Assembly: GCF_932526225.1 (NCBI RefSeq)
Contig: NC_064041.1
Coordinates: 17,049,888-17,113,887, forward strand
Source: Nematostella vectensis
Lineage: Eukaryota; Cnidaria; Anthozoa; Actiniaria; Edwardsiidae
Reading direction: 5' to 3'
Length of the DNA: 64,000 bases
Part shown: one piece after another, positions 52,345 through 63,714 of the stretch
Position numbering within the stretch: the stretch's first letter is position 1
How the letters are laid out: every line of letters begins with the position of its first letter
Made by a program: the position numbers and the translations under genes
Notes under the pieces: generated by a model
Databases searched by the model: none
What the model was told of the DNA's origin: nothing
Seen by the model: the letters and a program-made list of their open reading frames with translations, nothing else

Positions 52345-54530
52345 GGATCCTGAACAAAGCATGAGCACATCAAAGATGCTGAGAGTACATAAAATGTCCT
52401 TATACCTTCTTTTTATGTCATGACACACCAAGTACAGTATGATTAAGTATCGATATTTAAAAAAAAATAAAGAAAAAAAATAGGCTATCAGCGGGAATCG
52501 AACCCGGGTAGCTGCGTTAGTAGTCATGTGCCCGCAACGAAAGACTAACGTGGCATTGCTGAAGGGATTTGTAATGAAAATTACTTTTAATACTATTGGT
52601 ATCGTAAACTATCCCAAGCAAAGTCACCATCGGACTGGAGGTTACATTCGGGAAAAGCTTCAGGGTTACATTCGAGAATTTGTTTTACGAGTGTAAATTC
52701 CAAAAGGTTACCATCGATAATTTTTTTTCCGAATGTAAATTCCAAAATGTAACATTAGGAAAAATAAAACAGTATACTCGGAAAAAAAGGTATATCAATC
52801 TATCGAGCGCTATGCTCTATGTTAGAATCGACTTAATCAAGTTATCCAAGGAATCTAGTTAGTTCTTGTTTGCATAAAATATGTACAGGATCCTGAACAA
52901 AGCATGAGCACATCAAAGATGCTGAGAGTACATAAAAATGTCCCTATACCTTCTTTTTATGTCATGACACACCAAGAACAGTATACTTAAGTATCGATAT
53001 TTAAAAAAAAAAATAAAGAAAAAAAAATAGGCTATCAGCGGGAATCGAACCCGGGTAGCTGCGTTAGTAGTCAAGTGCCCGCAACGAAAGACTAACGTGG
53101 CATTGCTGAAGGGAATTGTAATGAAAATTAGTTTTAATACTATTGGTATCGTAAACTATCCCAAGCAAAGTCACCATCGGACTGGAGGTTACATTCGGGA
53201 AAAGCTTCAGGGTTACATTCGGGAATTTGTTTTACGAGTGTAACTTCCAAAAGGTTACCATCGATAATTTTTTTTTCCGAATGTAAATTCCAAAATGTAA
53301 CATTAGGAAAAATAAAACAGTATACTCGGAAAAAAAGGTATATCAATCTATCGAGCGCTATGCTCTATGTTAGAATCGACTTAATCAAGTTATCCAAGGA
53401 ATCTAGTTAGTTCTTGTGTGCATAAAATATGTACAGGATCCTGAACAAAGCATGAGCACATCAAAGATGCTGAGAGTACATAAAAATGTCCCTATACCTT
53501 CTTTTTATGTCATGACACACCAAGAACAGTATACTTAAGTATCGATATTTAAAAAAAAAAATAAAGAAAAAAAATAGGCTATCAGCGGGAATCGAACCCG
53601 GGTAGCTGCGTTAGTAGTCATGTGCCCGCAACGAAAGACTAACGTGGCATTGCTGAAGGGATTTGTAATGAAAATTACTTTTAATACTATTGGTATCGTA
53701 AACTATCCCAAGCAAAGTCACCATCGGACTGGAGGTTACATTCGGGAAAAGCTTCAGGGTTACATTCGGGAATTTGTTTTACGAGTGTAAATTCCAAAAG
53801 GTTACCATCGATAATTTTTTTTCCGAATGTAAATTCCAAAATGTAACATTAGGAAAAATAAAACAGTATACTCGGAAAAAAAGGTATATCAATCTATCGA
53901 GCGCTATGCTCTATGTTAGAATCGACTTAATCAAGTTATCCAAGGAATCTAGTTAGTTCTTGTTTGCATAAAATATGTACAGGATCCTGAACAAAGCATG
54001 AGCACATCAAAGATGCTGAGAGTACATAAAAATGTCCCTATACCTTCTTTTTATGTCATGACACACCAAGAACAGTATACTTAAGTATCGATATTTAAAA
54101 AAAAAAATAAAGAAAAAAAAATAGGCTATCAGCGGGAATCGAACCCGGGTAGCTGCGTTAGTAGTCAAGTGCCCGCAACGAAAGACTAACGTGGCATTGC
54201 TGAAGGGAATTGTAATGAAAATTAGTTTTAATACTATTGGTATCGTAAACTATCCCAAGCAAAGTCACCATCGGACTGGAGGTTACATTCGGGAAAAGCT
54301 TCAGGGTTACATTCGGGAATTTGTTTTACGAGTGTAACTTCCAAAAGGTTACCATCGATAATTTTTTTTTCCGAATGTAAATTCCAAAATGTAACATTAG
54401 GAAAAATAAAACAGTATACTCGGAAAAAAAGGTATATCAATCTATCGAGCGCTATGCTCTATGTTAGAATCGACTTAATCAAGTTATCCAAGGAATCTAG
54501 TTAGTTCTTGTGTGCATAAAATATGTACAG
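52345..54530 (-). repeat. Higher-order repeat: dimer of about 1094 bp, two copies
   Basis: 52345-53436 and 53436-54530 each consist of an R-type monomer followed by a T-type monomer. The variant CTTGTTTGCATAAA marks the R-type monomer of each (about 52864 and 53958). The first copy also has private changes, AAAATGTCCTTATACC upstream and ACATTCGAGAATT at about 52670. Confidence 0.75.
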
Positions 54531-57500
54531 GATCCTGAACAAAGCATGAGCACATCAAAGATGCTGAGAGTACATAAAAATGTCCCTATACCTTCTTTTT
54601 ATGTCATGACACACCAAGAACAGTATAATTAAGTATCGATATTTAAAAAAAAAAAAATAAAGAAAAAAAATAGGCTATCAGCGGGAATCGAACCCGGGTC
54701 GCTGCGTTAGTAGTCAAGTGCCCGCAACGAAAGACTAACGTGGCATTGCTGAAGGGAATTGTAATGAAAATTAGTTTTAATACTATTGGTATCGTAAACT
54801 ATCCCAAGCAAAGTCACCATCGGACTGGAGGTTACATTCGGGAAAGGCTTCAGGGTTACATTCGGGAATTTGTTTTACGAGTGTAACCTCCAAAAGGTTA
54901 CAATCGATAATTTTTTTTCCGAATGTAAATTCCAAAAAGTAACATTAGGAAAAATAAAACAGTATACTCGGAAAAAAAGGTATATCAATCTATCGAGCGC
55001 TATGCTCTATGTTAGAATCGACTTAATCAAGTTATCCAAGGAATCTAGTTAGTTCTTGTGTGCATAAAATATGTACAGGATCCTGAACAAAGCATGAGCA
55101 CATCAAAGATGCTGAGAGTACATAAAAATGTCCCTATACATTCTTTTTATGTCATGACACACCAAGAACAGTATAATTAAGTATCGATATAAAAAAAAAA
55201 TAAAGAAAAAAAAAAAGGCTATCAGCGGGAATCGAACCCGGGTGGCTGCGTTAGTAGTCAAGTGCCCGCAACGAAAGACTAACGTGGCATTGCTGAAGGG
55301 ATTTGTAATGAAAATTACTTTTAATACTATTGGTATCGTAAACTATCCCAAGCAAAGTCACCATCGGACTGGAGGTTACATTCGGGAAAAGCTTCAGGGT
55401 TACATTCGGGAATTTGTTTTACGAGTGTTACCTCCAAAAGGTTACAATCGATTTTTTTTTCCGAATGTAAATTCCAAAAAGTAACATTAGGAAAAATAAA
55501 ACAGTATACTCGGAAAAAAAAGGTATATCAATCTATCGAGCGCTATGCTCTATGTTAGAATCTACTTAATCAAGTTATCCATGGAATCTAGCTAGTTCTT
55601 GTGTGCATAAAATATGTACAGGATCCTGAACAAAGCATGAGCACATCAAAGATGCTGAGAGTACATAAAAATGTCCCTATACCTTCTTTTTATGTCATGA
55701 CACTCCAAGAACAGTATAATTAAGTATCGATATTTAAAAAAAAAAATAAAGAAAAAAAATAGGCTATCAGCGGGAATCGAACCCGGGTCGCTGCGTTAGT
55801 AGTCAAGTGCCCGCAACGAAAGACTAACGTGGCATTGCTGAAGGGAATTGTAATGAAAATTAGTTTTAATACTATTGGTATCGTAAACTATCCCAAGCAA
55901 AGTCACCATCGGACTGGAGGTTACATTCGGGAAAGGCTTCAGGGTTACATTCGGGAATTTGTTTTACGAGTGTAACCTCCAACAGGTTACAATCGATAAT
56001 TTTTTTTTCCGAATGTAAATTCCAAAAAGTAACATTAGGAAAAATAAAACAGTATATTCGGAAAAAAAGGTATATCAATCTATTGAGCGCTATGCTCTAT
56101 GTTAGAATCTACTTAATCAAGTTATCCAAGGAATCTAGTTAGTTGTTGTGTGCATAAAATATGTACAGGATCCTGAACAAAGCATGAGCACATCAAAGAT
56201 TCTGAGAGTACATAAAAATGTCCCTATACATTCTTTTTATGTCATGACACACCAAGAACAGTATAATTAAGTATCGATATAAAAAAAAATAAAGAAAAAA
56301 AAAGGCTATCAGCGGGAATCGAACCCGGGTCGCTGCGTTAGTAGTCAAGTGCCCGCAACGAAAGACTAACGTGGCATTGCTGAAGGGATTTGTAATGAAA
56401 ATTACTTTTAATACTATTGGTATCGTAAACTATCCCAAGCAAAGTCACCATCGGACTGGAGGTTACATTCGGGAAAGGCTTCAGGGTTACATTCGGGAAT
56501 TTGTTTTACGAGTGTAACCTCCAAAAGGTTACAATCGATAATTTTTTTTCCGAATGTAAATTCCAAAAAGTAACATTAGGAAAAATAAAACAGTATACTC
56601 GGAAAAAAAGGTATATCAATCTATCGAGCGCTATGCTCTATGTTAGAATCTACTTAATCAAGTTATCCAAGGAATCTAGTTAGTTGTTGTGTGCATAAAA
56701 TATGTACAGGATCCTGAACAAAGCATGAGCACATCAAAGATGCTGAGAGTACATAAAAATGTCCCTATACATTCTTTTTATGTCATGACACACCAAGAAC
56801 AGTATAATTAAGTATCGATATAAAAAAAAATAAAGAAAAAAAAAGGCTATCAGCGGGAATCGAACCCGGGTCGCTGCGTTAGTAGTCAAGTGCCCGCAAC
56901 GAAAGACTAACGTGGCATTGCTGAAGGGATTTGTAATGAAAATTACTTTTAATACTATTGGTATCGTAAACTATCCCAAGCAAAGTCACCATCGGACTGG
57001 AGGTTACATTCGGGAAAGGCTTCAGGGTTACATTCGGAAATTTGTTTTACGAGTGTAACCTCCAAAAGGTTACAATCGATAATTTTTTTTCCGAATGTAA
57101 ATTCCAAAAAGTAACATTAGGAAAAATAAAACAGTATACTCGGAAAAAAAGGTATATCAATCTATCGAGCGCTATGCTCTATGTTAGAATCTACTTAATC
57201 AAGTTATCCAAGGAATCTAGTTAGTTGTTGTGTGCATAAAATATGTACAGGATCCTGAACAAAGCATGAGCACATCAAAGATGCTGAGAGTACATAAAAA
57301 TGTCCCTATACATTCTTTTTATGTCATGACACACCAAGAACAGTATAATTAAGTATCGATATAAAAAAAAAATAAAAAAAAAAAAAAAGGCTATCAGCGG
57401 GAATCGAACCCGGGTCGCTGCGTTAGTAGTCAAGTGCCCGCAACGAAAGACTAACGTGGCATTGCTGAAGGGATTTGTAATGAAAATTACTTTTAATACT

Positions 57501-57792
57501 ATTGGTATCGTAAACTATCCCAAGCAAAGTCACCATCGGACTGGAGGTTACATTCGGGAAAAGCTTCAGGGTTACATTCGGGAATTTGTTTTACGAGTGT
57601 TACCTCCAAAAGGTTACAATCGATTTTTTTTTTCCGAATGTAAATTCCAAAAAGTAACATTAGGAAAATAAAACAGTATACTCGGAAAAGAAAGGTATAT
57701 CAATCTATCGAGCGCTATGCTCTATGTTAGAATCTACTTAATCAAGTTATCCAAGGAATCTAGTTAGTTCTTGTGTGCATAAAATATGTACA

Positions 57793-60700
57793 GGATCCTG
57801 AACAAAGCATGAGCACATCAAAGATGCTGAGAGTACATAAAAATGTCCCTATACCTTCTTTTTATGTCATGACACTCCAAGAACAGTATAATTAAGTATC
57901 GATATTTAAAAAAAAAAAATAAAGAAAAAAAATAGGCTATCAGCGGGAATCGAACCCGGGTCGCTGCGTTAGTAGTCAAGTGCCCGCAACGAAAGACTAA
58001 CGTGGCATTGCTGAAGGGATTTGTAATGAAAATTACTTTTAATACTATTAATATCGTAAACTATCCCAAGCAAAGTCACCATCGTACTGGAGGTTACATT
58101 CGGGAAAAGCTTCAGGGTTACATTCGGGAATTTGTTTTACGAGTGTAAATTCCAAAAGGTTACCATCGATAATTTTTTTTCCGAATGTAAATTCCAAAAT
58201 GTAACATTAGGAAAAATAAAACAGTATACTCGGAAAAAAAGGTATATCAATCTATCGAGCGCTATGCTCTATGTTAGAATCGACTTAATCAAGTTATCCA
58301 AGGAATCTAGTTAGTTCTTGTGTGCATAAAATATGTACAGGATCCTGAACAAAGCATGAGCACATCAAAGATGCTGAGAGTACATAAAAATGTCCCTATA
58401 CCTTCTTTTTATGTCATGACACACCAAGAACAGTATGATTAAGTATCGATATTTAAAAAAAAATAAAGAAAAAAAATAGGCTATCAGCGGGAATCGAACC
58501 CGGGTCGCTGCGTTAGTAGTCAAGTGCCCGCAACGAAAGACTAACGTGGCATTGCTGAAGGGATTTGTAATGAAAATTACTTTTAATACTATTGGTATCG
58601 TAAACTATCCCAAGCAAAGTCACCATCGTACTGGAGGTTACATTCGGGAAAAGCTTCAGGGTTACATTCGGGAATTTGTTTTACGAGTGTAAATTCCAAA
58701 AGGTTACCATCGATAATTTTTTTTTTCGAATGTAAATTCCAAAATGTAACATTAGGAAAAATAAAACAGTATACTCGGAAAAAAAGGTATATCAATCTAT
58801 CGAGCGCTATGCTCTATGTTAGAATCGACTTAATCAAGTTATCCAAGGAATCTAGTTATTCTTGTGTGCATAAAATATGTACAGGATCCTGAACAAAGCA
58901 TGAGCACATCAAAGATGCTGAGAGTACATAAAAATGTCCCTATACCTCCTTTTTATGTCATGACACACCAAGAACAGTATGATTAAGTATCGATATTTAA
59001 AAAAAAATAAAGAAAAAAAATAGGCTATCAGCGGGAATCGAACCCGGGTCGCTGCGTTAGTAGTCAAGTGCCCGCAACGAAAGACTAACGTGGCATTGCT
59101 GAAGGGATTTGTAATGAAAATTACTTTTAATACTATTGGTATCGTAAACTATCCCAAGCAAAGTCACCATCGGACTGGAGGTTACATTCGGGAAAAGCTT
59201 CAGGGTTACATTCGGGAATTTGTTTTACGAGTGTTACCTCCAAAAGGTTACAATCGATTTTTTTTTCCGAATGTAAATTCCAAAAAGTAACATTAGGAAA
59301 ATAAAACAGTATACTCGGAAAAAAAAGGTATATCAATCTATCGAGCGCTATGCTCTATGTTAGAATCTACTTAATCAAGTTATCCAAGGAATCTAGTTAG
59401 TTCTTGTGTGCATAAAATATGTACAGGATCCTGAACAAAGCATGAGCACATCAAAGATGCTGAGAGTACATAAAAATGTCCCTATACCTTCTTTTTATGT
59501 CATGACACTCCAAGAACAGTATAATTAAGTATCGATATTTAAAAAAAAAATAAAGAAAAAAAATAGGCTATCAGCGGGAATCGAACCCGGGTCGCTGCGT
59601 TAGTAGTCAAGTGCCCGCAACGAAAGACTAACGTGGCATTGCTGAAGGGATTTGTAATGAAAATTACTTTTAATACTATTAATATCGTAAACTATCCCAA
59701 GCAAAGTCACCATCGTACTGGAGGTTACATTCGGGAAAAGCTTCAGGGTTACATTCGGGAATTTGTTTTACGAGTGTAAATTCCAAAAGGTTACCATCGA
59801 TAATTTTTTTTTCCGAATGTAAATTCCAAAATGTAACATTAGGAAAAATAAAACAGTATACTCGGAAAAAAAGGTATATCAATCTATCGAGCGCTATGCT
59901 CTATGTTAGAATCGACTTAATCAAGTTATCCAAGGAATCTAGTTAGTTCTTGTGTGCATAAAATATGTACAGGATCCTGAACAAAGCATGAGCACATCAA
60001 AGATGCTGAGAGTACATAAAAATGTCCCTATACCTTCTTTTTATGTCATGACACACCAAGAACAGTATGATTAAGTATCGATATTTAAAAAAAAATAAAG
60101 AAAAAAAATAGGCTATCAGCGGGAATCGAACCCGGGTCGCTGCGTTAGTAGTCAAGTGCCCGCAACGAAAGACTAACGTGGCATTGCTGAAGGGATTTGT
60201 AATGAAAATTACTTTTAATACTATTGGTATCGTAAACTATCCCAAGCAAAGTCACCATCGTACTGGAGGTTACATTCGGGAAAAGCTTCAGGGTTACATT
60301 CGGGAATTTGTTTTACGAGTGTAAATTCCAAAAGGTTACCATCGATAATTTTTTTTTTCGAATGTAAATTCCAAAATGTAACATTAGGAAAAATAAAACA
60401 GTATACTCGGAAAAAAAGGTATATCAATCTATCGAGCGCTATGCTCTATGTTAGAATCGACTTAATCAAGTTATCCAAGGAATCTAGTTATTCTTGTGTG
60501 CATAAAATATGTACAGGATCCTGAACAAAGCATGAGCACATCAAAGATGCTGAGAGTACATAAAAATGTCCCTATACCTCCTTTTTATGTCATGACACAC
60601 CAAGAACAGTATGATTAAGTATCGATATTTAAAAAAAAATAAAGAAAAAAAATAGGCTATCAGCGGGAATCGAACCCGGGTCGCTGCGTTAGTAGTCAAG

Positions 60701-61061
60701 TGCCCGCAACGAAAGACTAACGTGGCATTGCTGAAGGGATTTGTAATGAAAATTACTTTTAATACTATTGGTATCGTAAACTATCCCAAGCAAAGTCACC
60801 ATCGTACTGGAGGTTACATTCGGGAAAAGCTTCAGGGTTACATTCGGGAATTTGTTTTACGAGTGTAAATTCCAAAAGGTTACCATCGATAATTTTTTTT
60901 TCCGAATGTAAATTCCAAAATGTAATATTAGGAAAAATAAAACAGTATACTCGGAAAAAAAGGTATATCAATCTATCGAGCGCTATGCTCTATGTTAGAA
61001 TCGACTTAATCAAGTTATCCAAGGAATCTAGTTAGTTCTTGTGTGCATAAAATATGTACAG
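57793..61061 (-). repeat. Higher-order repeat: duplicated dimer inside a 1632-bp period
   Basis: 57793-58884 is repeated at 59426-60516, offset about 1632 bp. Shared rare variants are ATTAATATCG (about 58048 and 59680), CGTACTGG, CTAGTTATTCTTG (about 58852 and 60486) and TACCTCCTTTTT (about 58945 and 60577). The third monomer of each trimer differs: L-type at 58884-59426, R-like with GTAATATTAGG at 60516-61061. Confidence 0.8.
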
Positions 61062-63311
61062 GATCCTGAACAAAGCATGAGCACATCAAAGATGCTGAGA
61101 GTACATAAAAATGTCCCTATACCTTCTTTTTATGTCATGACACACCAAGAACAGTATGATTAAGTATCGATATTTAAAAAAAAAAAAGAAAAAAAAAAGG
61201 CTATCAGCGGGAATCGAACCCGGGTCGCTGCGTTAGTAGTCATGTGCCCGCAACGAAAGACTAACGTGGCATTGCTGAAGGGATTTGTAATGAAAATTAC
61301 TTTTAATACTTTTGGTATCGTAAACTATCCCAAGCAAAGTCACCATCGGACTGGAGGTTACATTCGGGAAAAGCTTCAGGGTTACATTCGGGAATTTGTT
61401 TTACGAGTGTAAATTCCAAAAGGTTACCATCGATAATTTTTTTTCCGAATGTAAATTCCAAAATGTAACATTAGGAAAAATAAAACAGTATACTCGGAAA
61501 AAAAGGTATATCAATCTATCGAGCGCTATGCTCTATGTTAGAATCGACTTAATCAAGTTATCCAAGGAATCTAGTTAGTTCTTGTGTGCATAAAATATGT
61601 ACAGGATCCTGAACAAAGCATGAGCACATCAAAGATGCTGAGAGTACATAAAAATGTCCCTATACCTTCTTTTTATGTCATGACACACCAAGAACAGTGA
61701 ACTTAAGTATCGATATTTAAAAAAAAAATAAAGAAAAAAAAAATAGGCTATCAGCGGGAATCGAACCCGGGTAGCTGCGTTAGTAGTCAAGTGCCCGCAA
61801 CGAAAGACTAACGTGGCATTGCTGAAGGGAATTGTAATGAAAATTACTTTTAATACTATTGGTATCGTAAACTATCCCAAGCAAAGTCACCATCGGACTG
61901 GAGGTTACATTCGGGAAAAGCTTCAGGGTTACATTCGGGAATTTGTTTTACGAGTGTAACTTCCAAAAGGTTACCATCGATAATTTTTTTTTCCGAATGT
62001 AAATTCCAAAATGTAACATTAGGAAAAATAAAACAGTATACTCGGAAAAAAAGGTATATCAATCTATCGAGCGCTATGCTCTATGTTAGAATCGACTTAA
62101 TCAAGTTATCCAAGGAATCTAGTTAGTTCTTGTATGCATAAAATATGTACAGGATCCTGAACAAAGCATGAGCACATCAAAGATGCTGAGAGTACATAAA
62201 AATGTCCCTATACCTTCTTTTTATGTCATGACACACCAAGAACAGTATAATTAAGTATCGATATTTAAAAAAAAAAAATAAAGAAAAAAAATAGGCTATC
62301 AGCGGGAATCGAACCCGGGTCGCTGCGTTAGTAGTCAAGTGCCCGCAACGAAAGACTAACGTGGCATTGCTAAAGGGAATTGTAATGAAAATTAGTTTTA
62401 ATACTATTGGTATCGTAAACTATCCCAAGCAAAGTCACCATCGGACTGGAGGTTACATTCGGGAAAGGCTTCAGGGTTACATTCGGGAATTTGTTTTACG
62501 AGTGTAACCTCCAAAAGGTTACAATCGATAATTTTTTTTCCGAATGTAAATTCCAAAAAGTAACATTAGGAAAAATAAAACAGTATACTCGGAAAAAAAG
62601 GTATATCAATCTATCGAGCGCTATGCTCTATGTTAGAATCTACTTAATCAAGTTATCCAAGGAATCTAGTTAGTTGTTGTGTGCATAAAATATGTACAGG
62701 ATCCTGAACAAAGCATGAGCACATCAAAGATGCTGAGAGTACATAAAAATGTCCCTATACATTCTTTTTATGTCATGACACACCAAGAACAGTATAATTA
62801 AGTATCGATATAAAAAAAATAAAGAAAAAAAAAAAGGCTATCAGCGGGAATCGAACCCGGGTTGCTGCGTTAGTAGTCAAGTGCCCGCAACGAAAGACTA
62901 ACGTGGCATTGCTGAAGGGTTTTGTAATGAAAATTACTTTTAATACTATTGGTATCGTAAACTATCCCAAGCAAAGTCACCATCGGACTGGAGGTTACAT
63001 TCGGGAAAAGCTTCAGGGTTACATTCGGGAATTTGTTTTACGAGTGTTACCTCCAAAAGGTTACAATCGATTTTTTTTTCCGAATGTAAATTCCAAAAAG
63101 TAACATTAGGAAAAATAAAACAGTATACTCGGAAAAAAAAGGTATATCAATCTATCGAGCGCTATGCTCTATGTTAGAATCTACTTAATCAAGTTATCCA
63201 AGGAATCTAGTTAGTTCTTGTGTGCATAAAATATGTACAGGATCCTGAACAAAGCATGAGCACATCAAAGATGCTGAGAGTACATAAAAATGTCCCTATA
63301 CCTTCTTTTTA

Positions 63312-63321
63312 TGTCATGACA
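63312..63321. repeat. Conserved 10-bp palindrome TGTCATGACA
   Basis: A perfect palindrome present in nearly every monomer. Rare variants include TGTTATGACA at about 25736 and 30094, and TGTCATTACA near 49709. Its strong conservation may simply reflect homogenisation. A role as a dimeric protein-binding site is only a possibility. Confidence 0.75.
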
Positions 63322-63354
63322 CTCCAAGAACAGTATAATTAAGTATCGATATTT

Positions 63355-63377
63355 AAAAAAAAAATAAAGAAAAAAAA
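63355..63377. repeat. Variable A-rich (T-rich on the other strand) tract
   Basis: Low-complexity A-tract with the interruptions TAAAG, present in every monomer between GTATCGATAT and the tRNA-like box. Two main forms exist: GATATTTAAA... ending AATAGGCT, and GATATAAAA... ending AAAAGGCT. Much of the 540-550 bp length variation between monomers comes from this tract, with smaller contributions from the T-run beside GGTTACAATCGAT and the A-run after ACTCGG. Confidence 0.85.
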
Positions 63378-63379
63378 TA

Positions 63380-63451
63380 GGCTATCAGCGGGAATCGAAC
63401 CCGGGTCGCTGCGTTAGTAGTCAAGTGCCCGCAACGAAAGACTAACGTGGC
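63380..63451 (-). other. tRNA-like box, minus-strand example of the right arm
   Basis: Reverse-complement copy of the box described at 142-213. On the + strand it starts GGCTATCAGCGGGAATCGAA and ends CGTGGC. The B-box complement GGAATCGAACC is intact. In the right arm each box begins about 138-143 bp to the right of a GGATCC landmark (for example 8341-8412 after 8200, and 63923-63994 after 63785), which predicts the positions of the roughly 103 copies. Common variants are GGTCGC or GGTAGC beside the T-stem and CAAGTGC or CATGTGC in the anticodon-arm region. The tRNA-derived reading is an inference from the B box, the length, the order of arms and the T-run behind it. Confidence 0.6.
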
Positions 63452-63536
63452 ATTGCTGAAGGGATTTGTAATGAAAATTACTTTTAATACTATTGGTATC
63501 GTAAACTATCCCAAGCAAAGTCACCATCGGACTGGA

Positions 63537-63660
63537 GGTTACATTCGGGAAAAGCTTCAGGGTTACATTCGGGAATTTGTTTTACGAGTGTAAATTCCAA
63601 AAGGTTACCATCGATAATTTTTTTTCCGAATGTAAATTCCAAAATGTAACATTAGGAAAA
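63537..63660. repeat. Six-unit short sub-repeat cluster inside the monomer
   Basis: Six diverged copies of a motif close to GGTTACATTCGGGAA: unit 1 at 63537-63551 (direct), unit 2 at 63561-63575 (direct, 24 bp from unit 1), unit 3 at 63581-63598 (inverted), unit 4 at 63603-63617 (direct, GGTTACCATCGATAA), unit 5 at 63624-63640 (inverted, TTCCGAATGTAAATTCC) and unit 6 at 63645-63660 (direct, TGTAACATTAGGAAAA). The order is direct, direct, inverted, direct, inverted, direct. In K-type monomers units 1 and 3 form an inverted repeat (GGAGGTTACATTCG against CGAGTGTAACCTCC, 13 of 14 positions). The cluster recurs in every monomer, so the window holds about 700 copies of the motif. Confidence 0.8.
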
Positions 63661-63701
63661 ATAAAACAGTATACTCGGAAAAAAAGGTATATCAATCTAT
63701 C

Positions 63702-63714
63702 GAGCGCTATGCTC
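63702..63714. repeat. Short dyad GAGC-GCTAT-GCTC
   Basis: A 4-bp-stem inverted repeat with a 5-nt loop that contains AGCGCT at its left edge. It is present in almost all monomers. Variants alter it in only a few copies, such as CGAACGCT at about 25036, 29395 and 33753, and TTGAGCGCT just outside the stem in Q-type monomers. Confidence 0.6.

Noticed and set aside
63355-63377. Poly(A) tail of a retroposed SINE or LINE
   Set aside because: The A-tract lies on the strand opposite the tRNA-like box, so it is a T-run downstream of that box, not a tail in the same sense. There are no flanking target-site duplications, and it is at the same place in every monomer.
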